NCBI GenBank assembly: GCA_036378315.1
Contig: DASUWU010000112.1
Location: 22,777 to 86,776 of the forward strand
Origin: CALAED01 sp036378315
Lineage (GTDB): Bacteria; Actinomycetota; Actinomycetes; Streptosporangiales; Streptosporangiaceae
Length of the DNA: 64,000 nt
Direction: 5' to 3'
Made by a program: the position numbers and the translations under genes. Positions 9,327-17,860 of the stretch are shown in pieces. How positions within the stretch are numbered: the first letter of the stretch is position 1; each line of letters opens with the position of its first letter. Below the pieces are notes generated by a model. The model searched no databases, was not told the origin of the DNA, and worked only from the letters and a program-made list of their open reading frames with translations.

Positions 9327-10035
9327 CGTCCGCGTCTCCCGCGGCGGCGGGCAGAACGGACAGCATGCGTTCGATCCGCAGAGCCTCCTCCGGGAAGAGC
9401 GACGGGTCGGTGAGGCGGCGCCCGGCGACGGCACGCAGTTGGGAGTCGACAGCCGCCGGTCCGGCCGCCCAGCGGAAGAACGAGGCGAACGGGGCCTGGC
9501 CCGCCCTGGCCAGCAGCCGGTGCGGCGCCGGTCCTGTGACGCTGCTGGTGACGAGGAGCAGGTAGGTGTGCGCGAGGTCGGCCGCGGCCGGGCCGCGGGC
9601 CGCGCCCTGCCAGTCGATGATCACTGGCCCGGTGCTCGAAAGGATGACGTTCCCCGGGTGCAGGTCGAGGTGGAGGAGGGTGTCGCCGGCGCCGAACGGG
9701 GCCGGCAGCTCGGGCGGGGCTGGCACCCGGTGGACGAGCCGATGGAGCTCGACCAGGGTGCGGGCGTGCGAGAGCAGCCGCCAGGGGCGGCGGGTGAGGT
9801 CGGCCAGCATGGTCCGGCCCCGTACCAGTTCCAGGGTCATGTCGGGCCCGTCGACGTCGTGGACCGCGGGGACCGGGACGCCCCGGGACCGGGCCAGCCG
9901 CATCACGTCCGCTTCCCAGGAGGGCATCCGCCCGGCGTCGCGGTAGCGGCGCAGCACCCGATCGGGCCCGAGCTCGTACACGTCGTTGTACCGGCCGGAG
10001 GCCACCAGCCGTCCCGGCTCAACCTCGTGGGTCAC
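9307..10035 (-). CDS. APH/ChoK-fold phosphotransferase
   Basis: The protein has about 242 residues. It carries the aminoglycoside-phosphotransferase-type catalytic loop HLDLHPGNV followed by VIIDWQGA, where the Asp residues serve as catalytic base and metal ligand. An N-terminal Gly-rich nucleotide loop lies in GRYNDVYELG. The family phosphorylates small molecules such as aminoglycosides, macrolides, choline or homoserine, and the substrate here cannot be inferred. The GTG at 10035 overlaps the end of the upstream membrane-protein gene by 17 bp, which implies coupling. It could serve in self-resistance or modification within the cluster, or be unrelated. The C-terminal codons lie in a tandem repeat. 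Confidence 0.8.
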   Translation of the reverse strand: MTHEVEPGRLVASGRYNDVYELGPDRVLRRYRDAGRMPSWEADVMRLARSRGVPVPAVHDVDGPDMTLELVRGRTMLADLTRRPWRLLSHARTLVELHRLVHRVPAPPELPAPFGAGDTLLHLDLHPGNVILSSTGPVIIDWQGAARGPAAADLAHTYLLLVTSSVTGPAPHRLLARAGQAPFASFFRWAAGPAAVDSQLRAVAGRRLTDPSLFPEEALRIERMLSVLPAAAGDADEETPAD

Positions 10036-10573
10036 GGTGTCCCCCGTCGGCCATCGCCCGCAGCGCGATGACGGGGGTGACAAGGGCGCCAAGACCGATG
10101 GCGAACGCCACCTTGAAGACCACGAACGCGGGGGCGCTCAGCGCGTCGAAGCGCAGCGCGACGACCACACCGATCGCCGGCGGCCCGAGCATGAACGTGG
10201 TGACCGCTCCGAGAACCAGACCGCGGCGCAGCCGGCCGGCCGGAAGGCGGTCGAGCGGGGAATGCGCGACCCCCGGCCAGGTGAGCGGGGCCAGCCGGCC
10301 GCGCCGCAGCTCGAGCCAGACCGACGTGGTGCAGATCAGGCAGGTGATCAGCGGCAGCGTGAACAGCGTGCCGACCATGTCGGCGATGATGCTCGGCCCG
10401 CCGAGCAGCGGCGTGGACCAGACGGGAACGGTGTCCACGCCGATGACGCTGACCGTGGCGATCCCGGCGTTCAGCAGCAGGTTGACGCAGGCGGTCACGC
10501 CGACGGCGTTGATCAGGATCCACCGGCGATGCGCGCCGGGCACGGCGCGGACTCCCCGCCGCACGTCGCTCAC
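10019..10573 (-). CDS. Integral membrane protein, four predicted helices, unknown function
   Basis: About 184 residues are encoded if the GTG at 10573 is used. It sits ten bases after a strong AGGAGG; GTG codons at 10579 and at 10645 (overlapping the preceding stop) are alternatives. Four hydrophobic stretches are visible: around ILINAVGVTACVNLLLNAGI, ADMVGTLFTLPLITCLIC, GLVLGAVTTFMLGPPAIGVV and the C-terminal AFAIGLGALVTPVIAL. No motif lets me assign a family. It lies in the middle of a three-gene minus-strand operon, between a one-helix peptide and the APH-fold kinase. Confidence 0.7.
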   Translation of the reverse strand: MSDVRRGVRAVPGAHRRWILINAVGVTACVNLLLNAGIATVSVIGVDTVPVWSTPLLGGPSIIADMVGTLFTLPLITCLICTTSVWLELRRGRLAPLTWPGVAHSPLDRLPAGRLRRGLVLGAVTTFMLGPPAIGVVVALRFDALSAPAFVVFKVAFAIGLGALVTPVIALRAMADGGHRDPRG

Positions 10574-10641
10574 GACCACATCCCCTCCTAGCCGGGAGCG
10601 GCGCTCCGGCGCCGCGGCACGCGACACCACAATGAGCCGGT

Positions 10642-10848
10642 TCACCGCATCGTCATCGTTGCCGCGGACTCCGTCCGCTCCGTGCTCCTCGGCGCCGGCG
10701 CGGAAGGTGGTGCGGCACCGGACGTGGCGAGCCGAAGGTAATTATTTCGCTGCCTCAACCATATTCCCAGGATCGCTCCGGCCGTCCCGATCGGCACGAT
10801 GAAGATGATTGCCACAAGCGCCCAGAGACCGGTCTGATTGACCAACAC
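10642..10848 (-). CDS. Small single-pass membrane protein, unknown function
   Basis: This encodes 68 residues with one long hydrophobic helix near the N-terminus (LWALVAIIFIVPIGTAGAIL), then a basic turn and a Pro/Ala/Ser-rich cytoplasmic tail. No conserved domain is recognised. It precedes the four-helix membrane protein, and its stop overlaps a possible GTG start of that gene. It is the first gene of the small operon running to 9307. Gene reality is supported by the hydrophobic segment and the operon position, but not by homology I can name. Confidence 0.55.
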   Translation of the reverse strand: MLVNQTGLWALVAIIFIVPIGTAGAILGIWLRQRNNYLRLATSGAAPPSAPAPRSTERTESAATMTMR

Positions 10849-10984
10849 CTCGCTACTCCGTTCCGGTCGATCCGTGAGTCCGGCGGTGTCGCCGTCGGTG
10901 ATTCAATAATCTCCCTTTGCATGGTGGAGCGCGTCACCCAACCGGCTCGACTTCATGTCCACCAAATGGTTGACACGGGTGGGC

Positions 10985-11010
10985 ACACTGATTTTTTTCC
11001 GTATCAGTGT
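10985..11010. promoter_or_regulatory. Inverted repeat in the divergent intergenic region upstream of the orphan LuxR gene
   Basis: ACACTGAT (10985-10992) and ATCAGTGT (11003-11010) are exact inverted 8-mers separated by ten bases including a run of T. A consensus-like -35 element, TTGACA, lies just upstream at 10970-10975, without a convincing -10. The region separates the small membrane operon (minus) from the LuxR gene (plus), so it may be an operator for either. Confidence 0.4.
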
Positions 11011-11125
11011 TTACCCGGATGTCAGTACGGACCGGGGCCGATCATCGTAGACCCGAACTGGTCCGGGAGAGCCGCGGAACGTCAAGACGATGTTGCGTCA
11101 GGCTGGGGAACCACCGGAGGTAGCC

Positions 11126-11542
11126 GTGCGATTCGCCATCGTCACCGAATGCGATCACGACGCAGCCAAACTGTCCGCGGCGTTGAGCCATATACCCGAG
11201 GCCTCGGTCGTCGCCACGTTGACCGGGTTCAACGAGGTCAAGCGCCTGTGCGAGGATGGCGAGGTCGACTTCATCATGGCCGTGCCCGACGCTGTGGTCA
11301 AAGGTCAGGGCAACGCCCCCGCGCTTCTCGGCGCGGGCGGGCAAGGAGACCTCAGCCCCCGCGAACGAGAGGTGCTCGCGCTCCTGGGTAAGGGCCTGTC
11401 AAACCGGCAAATTTCCCACATCCTCGGCGTGACGGAGCGAACGACAAAGGCACACGTCGGCAATATCCTGAGCAAGCTCCGTCTCGAATCCAGGCTCCAG
11501 GCCGGCCTGCTGGCCAGAACCTATCTGGAGGTCAGAGCCTGA
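11126..11542 (+). CDS. Short orphan LuxR-type DNA-binding regulator
   Basis: The GTG at 11126 has a GGAGG five bases upstream and gives 138 residues. The C-terminal 65 residues are a LuxR helix-turn-helix (LSPREREVLALLGKGLSNRQ and onward). The N-terminal 70 residues resemble only a shortened receiver-like alpha/beta fold and do not show the usual acidic pocket, so phosphorylation control is doubtful. It faces the exporter operon and overlaps its last gene by 11 bp in convergent orientation. It may regulate the cluster; no kinase partner is adjacent. Confidence 0.88.
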   Translation: MRFAIVTECDHDAAKLSAALSHIPEASVVATLTGFNEVKRLCEDGEVDFIMAVPDAVVKGQGNAPALLGAGGQGDLSPREREVLALLGKGLSNRQISHILGVTERTTKAHVGNILSKLRLESRLQAGLLARTYLEVRA

Positions 11543-12698
11543 TTTTCCGCAGATATGCCGGAATTGCGATGGCCGTACTCGCGACGGCGAAAGCGGTGAG
11601 CACGGCCAGCGGCATCGCGATCGAGCCGATGTTCGCGCCAGGAACGCCCAACCGCAGGATGGCGTCCATCGCCCAGGCCAGCGGGAAGAAATGTCCGACC
11701 GTACGCAACCCGTCTCCCACTATGGCCAACGGCCACAGACATCCGCCCAGCATCCCGAACACGAGAATGATGGCCGGCCCCAGCACGAATGCCTGCTGCA
11801 TGGAGTTCAGGACCGCCGCGAGAATGAGGGCGAAGGCGGTCGCCGTCACCGTACACAAGCCGACCACCGCGAAGACCCCGGCCGGGGCTCCCCAGTGCAC
11901 CTTGAACGCGAGCGCGCCCACCACGACGATGACCGCGGCCTGGACGAGCCCGAGTATCAGCCGGCCAAGCCCCTCGCCCAAGGTGACGACCCATCCCCCC
12001 GTGGACGTGGACAGCACCCTGCGCCCGATGCCGAGCTGGCGGATGCCGACCAGCGCGGAGCCGCTGCCGACCACATTGAGGAAGATGAAGAGGACAAGGT
12101 TGCCAGGAGCCGTGTAGGCGACGCCGCCCAGCGCCACGGCGCTTTGTCCCCTCACCTGCTCGATGCGGACGCCCCCCGACTGCGACCTGACGACCTCCGC
12201 CGCGCGCCGGCTGGCCCGCCACGGGGCCACGTGACCCAGTTCGGTCGCATAGTGCGTCGAAAGAGCCACCGAGGTCACCCCGACCACATCGCGGTTGACC
12301 GCCTGCCGTACCGCGGCGGGCACGAACTCCTCGCGCTCGACGATGAACGCGATCCGCACGTCGCGCCCCCCGGTCAACGCCGCGTCGAAGCCCGCCGGTA
12401 TCAGCACGCCCGCCGTCACGTTCTCCCTCCGCACGGCGGCCTTCAGCTCGGACGCGTCGCGGTATTCGCGCAGCCTGACGACCGGATCACGGGAGAGGAG
12501 CCCCACGAGCTGGTCGGCCCACGGTCCGCCGTCCTCCACCACGATGCCGAGCGGCCGGCTGCCGTCCGGTGCCATGACCATGCCGATGACGCCGATGATG
12601 GCGAAGGGCAGGATCAGCATGAAGAAGGCGACGACCTTGTCACGCATCGGGTAGCGCAGGATGTTCCACGCCACGTAAATGATCTTGAGCGCGGTCAC
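11532..12698 (-). CDS. ABC-2 type exporter permease (second permease of the three-gene set)
   Basis: About 388 residues run from a GTG at 12698 that overlaps the stop of the upstream permease (GTGA). There is one N-terminal membrane helix after a short basic leader, then a large extracytoplasmic domain of about 170 residues and five to six C-terminal helices, the topology of DrrB/YhgE-like ABC-2 permeases. With the neighbouring permease and ATPase it should form an export complex in the cytoplasmic membrane. In this context self-resistance or product export is the likely role. The frame is also open upstream of 12698, but that part duplicates the other permease in a wrong frame. Confidence 0.9.
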   Translation of the reverse strand: MTALKIIYVAWNILRYPMRDKVVAFFMLILPFAIIGVIGMVMAPDGSRPLGIVVEDGGPWADQLVGLLSRDPVVRLREYRDASELKAAVRRENVTAGVLIPAGFDAALTGGRDVRIAFIVEREEFVPAAVRQAVNRDVVGVTSVALSTHYATELGHVAPWRASRRAAEVVRSQSGGVRIEQVRGQSAVALGGVAYTAPGNLVLFIFLNVVGSGSALVGIRQLGIGRRVLSTSTGGWVVTLGEGLGRLILGLVQAAVIVVVGALAFKVHWGAPAGVFAVVGLCTVTATAFALILAAVLNSMQQAFVLGPAIILVFGMLGGCLWPLAIVGDGLRTVGHFFPLAWAMDAILRLGVPGANIGSIAMPLAVLTAFAVASTAIAIPAYLRKIRL

Positions 12699-13903
12699 GG
12701 CGACATCAGCGTCCGTAGCCGCGCGGCCGCGATCAGCCACAACACCCCGATGACGGCCAGCAGGACGACGAGCGGCGTAAGGATCAATCCGACTCCCCCG
12801 TTCGTGGTCGCGAGATCGACGAAGCCGCGCAGTTCCCAGCCGTTCGGGGTGAAGAGGCTGATGTCGCGCATGGCGGGCGGCATCGCGGCCGGCGGCACGA
12901 AGTTTCCGCCGAGCAACACCAGGAGGAAGGTGACGAGCGCCGTGAGGCCGTCCATCTGTTCCTCTGTGCGTACCAGCGCGGCGATGGCGAACGACAGCGC
13001 GACGGCGACGCCGACCGTGGCCGCGATGAGAAGCAGGAGCGGCGCCGGCGGCCCCCAATGCGACCCGAAGACGAGTCGCGTCGTCACCCAGACCGCGGCC
13101 ACCGACACCATGCCGATGAGCTGGGCCACCAGCGCTTTGCCCGCGACGATCGTCCCCCGGCCGACTCCCATGGACAGCAGCCGCCGCAGCGCGTTGGACC
13201 GGCGATCCTCCCACAGGCTCTTCGCCATGGGCGTGACGGAGAAAAGCAGCAGCACGATCGCCATGGAGAACCCGTAGTAGGTCGCCGACCTGAGCAGTCG
13301 GGCGCTGGCCGGCACGTCGACCAACGAGACGGGATTGTGGGGGTGAAATCCGCGCAAGGTCGCCGCCGGATCGTCCACCGTTCCCCGCAGGGTGGCGATG
13401 ACCACCTGGTCGACGAACAGCCGGCCGCCACCGTACTGGACCACCGCCTCGGCGACGCCGGCCGCGACCGGCTTGCGCTCGCTCTCCAGCACCGTGACGG
13501 TGACGTTGCGCGGCGCCGTCGCCGGCGACCCGCCCGCGGCCTGCGTGAGACCGCCGGCGCCGGCCGGCAACACGATTCCGGCGTCGGCTTCGTTGTCGAG
13601 GATGCGGCGGCGGGCCTCCTGTTCCGTCGCCGCGCCGTCCACCGTGGCGATCTGGCGCATCCGCGGGTCACTCCTGAGCGACGCCACCACGCCGGCCCGC
13701 GCGGGCCCGCCCGCGGCCGAGGTGGCCGAACCGTCGACGACGACCAGCCGTACCGGCCGCGCCACGGTGAGGCCGGCGAAGGCGAGACTCGTGATGGTGG
13801 CGAACAGAAGAGGACCGACGAACGCGATGACGAGCAACGTGTGGTCGCGCCTCCTCGCCCGTAGCTCGTTCGCCATGACATAGAGCACCCTGGGCATGAT
13901 CAT
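12695..13903 (-). CDS. ABC-2 type exporter permease (first permease)
   Basis: The protein has 402 residues with the same layout as its neighbour: an N-terminal helix (LLVIAFVGPLLFATITSLAF), an extracytoplasmic domain of about 170 residues, then helices around YYGFSMAIVLLLFSV and a C-terminal VLLAVIGVLWLIAA. The start overlaps the ATPase stop (ATGA). Two dissimilar permeases with one ATPase suggest a heterodimeric transporter. Similar three-gene sets occur in antibiotic clusters such as those for anthracyclines and peptides. The substrate is unknown. Confidence 0.9.
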   Translation of the reverse strand: MIMPRVLYVMANELRARRRDHTLLVIAFVGPLLFATITSLAFAGLTVARPVRLVVVDGSATSAAGGPARAGVVASLRSDPRMRQIATVDGAATEQEARRRILDNEADAGIVLPAGAGGLTQAAGGSPATAPRNVTVTVLESERKPVAAGVAEAVVQYGGGRLFVDQVVIATLRGTVDDPAATLRGFHPHNPVSLVDVPASARLLRSATYYGFSMAIVLLLFSVTPMAKSLWEDRRSNALRRLLSMGVGRGTIVAGKALVAQLIGMVSVAAVWVTTRLVFGSHWGPPAPLLLLIAATVGVAVALSFAIAALVRTEEQMDGLTALVTFLLVLLGGNFVPPAAMPPAMRDISLFTPNGWELRGFVDLATTNGGVGLILTPLVVLLAVIGVLWLIAAARLRTLMSP

Positions 13904-14835
13904 TCACGCAGCGCCTTGCCGGTGAGCTCGAGGAACACGTCCTCCAGCGTCGGTCGGATGAATTGCAGGCCGCGCAGCGGCACGTTCGCGATCTCCGCCA
14001 CATGGAGCAGTGAGGTGACGTTCACCGACGAGTCGCTCACCAGGACGTGGAGCTCGTCGCGGACCACCGATGTCTCCACCACTTCGGCGAGCGTACGCAG
14101 CGAATCCTCGAGCTCGCTGTACTGGCGGTCGTCCGCCGTGAGCACGAACCGGGGACGCGCCACGGCCTTCGCCAGGATCTCGGAGACCGTGCCGGTCACC
14201 ACCATCTCGCCGCCGTCGATGATGCCGATCCGGTCACACAGGCGCTGCACCTCGTCCATGTAATGGCTGGCGAATACGACGGCCGCGCCGGCGTCGGCGA
14301 GTTGGCGCACCTGGTCGAGGATGGCGTTGCGGCTTTGGGAGTCGACCCCGGCCGTCGGCTCGTCCAACACGATGACGTCCGGCGAGTGGACCAGGGCGAC
14401 GGCGATGTTCAGCCGGCGTTTCATCCCGCCGGAAAACGTCGCGGTGCGTTTCTTGGCATGCCCGGCGAGGCCGACGACGGCCAAGGCGTCCAGCGCGCGC
14501 CGCTGCAGGTCCCGGCCGCGCCGGCCCTGCATATGGCCGAAAAAATGAAGGTTCTCCAGGGCCGTCAACTCGGGATAGAGCGCGATCTCCTGAGGCACGA
14601 GGCCGAGCCGGCCGCGGGCGCGGGCCCGGGTGATGGACACCCCGTCGATATGTACGCTGCCGGAATCCGGGCGCAGGATGCCGGTGATCATTGACAACGT
14701 AGTCGTCTTACCCGCCCCGTTGGGGCCGAGCAGACCATAGATCTCGCCCGGCGCCACCTCCAGGCTTATCTCGTGTACCGCTCGTACACTGCGATAGGAC
14801 TTCACCAGCCTATCTGCGACAAGCACCGCGCTCAT
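13900..14835 (-). CDS. ABC transporter ATP-binding protein, DrrA-like
   Basis: The protein has 311 residues. Walker A is GPNGAGKTTT, the signature is FSGGMKRRLN, Walker B is VIVLDEPTAGVD, and the H-loop lies in FASHYMDE. A C-terminal extension of about 90 residues is typical of DrrA-type exporters. It would power the two overlapping permeases downstream. It is transcribed divergently from the 14-gene polyketide operon, with a 206-bp shared control region. This supports joint regulation and a role in exporting, or giving resistance to, the product. Confidence 0.94.
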   Translation of the reverse strand: MSAVLVADRLVKSYRSVRAVHEISLEVAPGEIYGLLGPNGAGKTTTLSMITGILRPDSGSVHIDGVSITRARARGRLGLVPQEIALYPELTALENLHFFGHMQGRRGRDLQRRALDALAVVGLAGHAKKRTATFSGGMKRRLNIAVALVHSPDVIVLDEPTAGVDSQSRNAILDQVRQLADAGAAVVFASHYMDEVQRLCDRIGIIDGGEMVVTGTVSEILAKAVARPRFVLTADDRQYSELEDSLRTLAEVVETSVVRDELHVLVSDSSVNVTSLLHVAEIANVPLRGLQFIRPTLEDVFLELTGKALRE

Positions 14836-14855
14836 GCAGTTTCACCTATCGGTGC

Positions 14856-14975
14856 AAGGGTCCAATATCCGGAGCGATCTAAGTCGCCAGATTGCTCGTC
14901 GCCGCGGCGGCCGGCAATTGGACCTTGGGCCATCGCACACGTCCCGCGCCTGGCTGCTGCACCTTCGTCCAATTG
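14856..14975. promoter_or_regulatory. Repeated TCCAAT-type half-sites in the divergent exporter/polyketide promoter region
   Basis: The 206-bp region between the exporter ATPase (minus) and the monooxygenase (plus) holds three related sites: TCCAAT at 14861-14866, its inverse CAATTGGA at 14915-14922, and TCCAATTG at 14968-14975. The first two lie inside a longer imperfect inverted repeat, AAGGGTCCAAT versus ATTGGACCTT. They are candidate binding sites for a cluster regulator. No clear -10/-35 pair was identified. Confidence 0.4.
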
Positions 14976-15041
14976 ATGGAGTTCTGGCGGGATGCCAATG
15001 TTGCGGACGCATCTACCGGTCGAGACAGAAGGGAATGGCGA

Positions 15042-16283
15042 GTGGATCGCGAAAGTGACGTGATCATCGTGGGTGGCGGTATTGCCGGCGCGGCGCTCGC
15101 CACGGTCCTGGCCCGAAATGGGATCGCGGTAACGATGCTCGAACGCCAGGAGCAGTACCAGGACATCGTGCGCGGAGAATTCTTCGGTACGTGGGGGATC
15201 ACCGAGGCCGTGCGGCTGGGTCTCGGTGACTGCCTGCTCGAGGGCGGCGCATGGCCGCTCCGGTGGTGGCGGCAGTGGGACGAGACGGTCCACCCCGACG
15301 ACGCTCCGGCGACCGACATGGCGCTGGCACACCCGTCGACGCCGGGGATCAACGGGCCGGTCACCATCTCCCACTACGCCACCTGTGCCGCCCTTGCCCG
15401 CGCCGCGGAGGCGGCCGGCGCGCGTGTCGTCCGCGGCGCGAGGCGGACGCTGGTCTGCCCCGATGGGGGACGCCCCACGGTGCGCTACGAGGTGGCCGGC
15501 CGGCAGCGTACGCAGGCCTGCCGCATCGTGGTCGGCGCCGGCGGCCGCAACCGGCGGACCGCCAAGCAGGCCGGCATCAAGGTCGACATGCAGGTCCTCC
15601 ACTGGGGAGGCGGCCTCGCGATCGAGGGCCTGACCGACTGGCCCGACGACACCCAGGCCCTGGGAACCGAAGGAAACCTCAACTTCATCATCCTGCCCCA
15701 AGGTGGCGGCCGCGCCCGGCTCTACTTCAACACCGACGCGGAGAATCTCAAGCGATTCTCAGGACCGTCCGGCGCCCGAAATTTGCTTCAGGCATTCGAC
15801 CTCAAATCCGTGCCGGGCAGCGAGGAGATCGCTTCGGCGCGGCCCGCCGCCCGGCTCGGCTGCCTCGCGAGCACCAATTCATGGACGGAATCTCCAGTGA
15901 CGGACGGGGTCGTTCTGATCGGCGACGAGGCCGGAATGAACGCCGCAATCCTGGGCACCGGGCTCGGAAATTCGCTGCGGGATGTGAGCAAGGTAAGCGA
16001 GGCACTGCTGACCGAATCCGATTGGTCGCCGGCGGCGTTCCGCGGTTATGCGACGGAACGGACGCAACGGATGCGGACGATGATGCAGGCGGCCCGCGTC
16101 ATGGCGCAGCTGTTCGTCGAGTTCGACGATGCCGCGGTCATGCGCCGCAAACGCGCCTTCGAGCTCATGAACAGCAACCGGTCCTATGCCATGTTCCTGC
16201 ATCTGGTGCTCGCCGGGCCGGATGCCTTTCCCAAAGGACCGTTCGGCGACTATCTCGAGGAACGGCTGCTGACCACGGCCTGA
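15042..16283 (+). CDS. FAD-dependent monooxygenase (PHBH/group A fold), first gene of the polyketide operon
   Basis: The GTG at 15042 gives 413 residues beginning with the dinucleotide-binding motif DVIIVGGGIAGAALA; an AGAAGGGA lies just upstream. A second FAD-binding segment, GVVLIGDEAGMNAAILGTGL, matches the GD motif of flavoprotein hydroxylases. These enzymes use NAD(P)H and O2 to hydroxylate or epoxidise. In this operon, which also holds an epoxide-hydrolase-like gene, epoxidation or hydroxylation of the polyene or its heterocycle is plausible but not shown. The frame is open about 50 codons further upstream, but that part lacks features. Confidence 0.9.
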   Translation: MDRESDVIIVGGGIAGAALATVLARNGIAVTMLERQEQYQDIVRGEFFGTWGITEAVRLGLGDCLLEGGAWPLRWWRQWDETVHPDDAPATDMALAHPSTPGINGPVTISHYATCAALARAAEAAGARVVRGARRTLVCPDGGRPTVRYEVAGRQRTQACRIVVGAGGRNRRTAKQAGIKVDMQVLHWGGGLAIEGLTDWPDDTQALGTEGNLNFIILPQGGGRARLYFNTDAENLKRFSGPSGARNLLQAFDLKSVPGSEEIASARPAARLGCLASTNSWTESPVTDGVVLIGDEAGMNAAILGTGLGNSLRDVSKVSEALLTESDWSPAAFRGYATERTQRMRTMMQAARVMAQLFVEFDDAAVMRRKRAFELMNSNRSYAMFLHLVLAGPDAFPKGPFGDYLEERLLTTA

Positions 16284-16295
16284 AGGAGAGAGACG

Positions 16296-16796
16296 ATGAG
16301 ATCCGCGCTGTTGTCAGCCGGCCCGCCGTACCCCCGTGTCGGCGTGGACATAGTCGACCTCGGTCGCATCGCGCGGGCCCGGCGGAATGGTCTCGACCAG
16401 CACATCTGTAGCGTGCCGGAACGGGCCGAGCTCGCCGCGTACGACGACAGCGGCCGCGGCGGAGAAAGCCGCGGCGAAGCGGGCTCGCTGCGCCGCCTGG
16501 CGGCGACCTGGGCGGTCAAGGAGGCCGCCATCAAAGCGGCCGGCGGCCGGCCGGAGAACTTCAGCTGGACGGCGATCCGCGTCTTCCACGCCAGCCGCGC
16601 CGCCGGCCACCTCGCCCGGCTGGCCGGCGCGGCGCTGCACGAGGCAGTGGGCACCCCACCCGACGGTCGTTGCCATTACCTGTGGCCGGGCTCCCCGGCC
16701 GGCCCGTACGGCGCGGCCGCCTGGTGCGCCCCCGACGACCTCCTCATGGCCATCACGATCGCGGCCCCGAACAGAGAGGGCGGGACACCACGATGA
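16296..16796 (+). CDS. AcpS-type 4'-phosphopantetheinyl transferase
   Basis: The 166-residue protein contains the two AcpS signature segments: GVDIVDLGRI near residue 13, with the metal-binding Asp, and ATWAVKEAAIKA near residue 69, with the catalytic Glu. A GAAGGAGAG ribosome site lies just before the ATG. It is longer than primary-metabolism AcpS (about 120 residues). It should attach the phosphopantetheine arm to Ser52 of the ACP encoded at 17561. The stop overlaps the ketoreductase start (ATGA). A second, degenerate AcpS homologue lies at 24698. Confidence 0.85.
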   Translation: MRSALLSAGPPYPRVGVDIVDLGRIARARRNGLDQHICSVPERAELAAYDDSGRGGESRGEAGSLRRLAATWAVKEAAIKAAGGRPENFSWTAIRVFHASRAAGHLARLAGAALHEAVGTPPDGRCHYLWPGSPAGPYGAAAWCAPDDLLMAITIAAPNREGGTPR

Positions 16797-17536
16797 AGAT
16801 GTTTGACGGTGACTCGGTCGCGGTCGTCACCGGAGGCACCAGAGGAATCGGCGGAGCCGTCGTCAGGGCGCTGGCCGCGGAAGGCGTACGGGTCTTCTTC
16901 ACCTACCGCCAGAACTCGCGGCTGGCGAAGGAGCTCAGCGAGGAACTCCAGGCGGCGGGCGGCTGGGCGCAGGGGCATCAGGTCGATGTCTCGAACGAGA
17001 CCCAGGTACGGGATTTCTTCCGCCTGATCCGGCACAGCTGCGACCGCCTCGACGTCCTCGTCAACAGCGCGGGAATCGCCCGGGACGGGCTCATGGCCAC
17101 CATGTCCGTCAGCCGGTTCAGAGAAGTGCTCGACGTGAACGTCGTCGGTGCTTTCCTGTGCGGGCGTGAGGCGATGCGGATCATGGCGACACATCGCGCC
17201 GGCAGCATCGTTTTCATTTCCTCCGCGCTCAGCCATCGCGGCGGCCGCGGCCAGGCGAACTACTGCGCGTCGAAAGGCGCTCTCTGGTCGCTCACGCACG
17301 CGCTCGCACTCGAAGCCGCGCCCTACGGCGTCCGGGTCAACTCGATATCGCCCGGCTTCGTCGACACCGACATGACCAAGCACCTGCCGCAGGACTTCAT
17401 TCGCGCCGAAGTGCCGCTGGGCCGCCTGGCGACCGCGGCGGAGATAGCCCGGGCCGTTGTCATGGCCGCCTCACCCCAGTCCGCCTATCTGACCGGCAGC
17501 AACATCGTGGTCGACGGCGGATTGCTCGTGCATTAG
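16793..17536 (+). CDS. 3-oxoacyl-ACP reductase (FabG-like ketoreductase)
   Basis: The protein has 247 residues with the classical SDR layout: the nucleotide motif TGGTRGIG at residues 13-20, NSAG at 91-94, and a catalytic Ser144, Tyr157 and Lys161 (GQANYCASKG). The FabG-like C-terminus PGFVDTDM and VDGG are present. It would reduce each beta-keto group of the ACP-bound chain using NADPH. As the only ketoreductase in the operon, it probably acts in every elongation round, as in reducing type II systems that make polyenes. Confidence 0.93.
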   Translation: MKMFDGDSVAVVTGGTRGIGGAVVRALAAEGVRVFFTYRQNSRLAKELSEELQAAGGWAQGHQVDVSNETQVRDFFRLIRHSCDRLDVLVNSAGIARDGLMATMSVSRFREVLDVNVVGAFLCGREAMRIMATHRAGSIVFISSALSHRGGRGQANYCASKGALWSLTHALALEAAPYGVRVNSISPGFVDTDMTKHLPQDFIRAEVPLGRLATAAEIARAVVMAASPQSAYLTGSNIVVDGGLLVH

Positions 17537-17560
17537 CGACTTCGGACAGGAGGGACGCAC

Positions 17561-17860
17561 ATGGATTACGAGAAGGCGCTCGAGACCGCCGCGGGCATCC
17601 AGCGGATCTGCCATCGGCTGGCCTGCATGTTCGTCGAGCGGCTCGACCTGCCAATCGACCCGATCTGGATCAGTTACGACCAGCCCATCTTCGGGCGCGG
17701 TCTCGAGCTCGACAGCGTCGACACGCTCGAACTCATCTTGGGCATTGAATATGAGTTCGACGTGTCCTTGACCGAGGACGACCGCATATCGTTCGGGTCG
17801 ATCGCCCGGCTGACCCAGCGGATCCTCGAAGACCGGCCAGGCCTGGCGACGGCCTCATGA
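17561..17860 (+). CDS. Acyl carrier protein
   Basis: The protein has 99 residues. The phosphopantetheine attachment motif reads LELDSVDTLEL, with Ser52 as the modified residue, and is followed by a helix III like that of ACPs (EYEFDVSLTEDD). The N-terminus is about 15 residues longer than in FabD-type ACPs. A clear AGGAGGG ribosome site lies nine bases before the ATG at 17561. It is the only carrier protein seen in the cluster, so chain start, elongation and release all presumably occur on it. Its stop overlaps the dehydratase start. Confidence 0.92.
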   Translation: MDYEKALETAAGIQRICHRLACMFVERLDLPIDPIWISYDQPIFGRGLELDSVDTLELILGIEYEFDVSLTEDDRISFGSIARLTQRILEDRPGLATAS

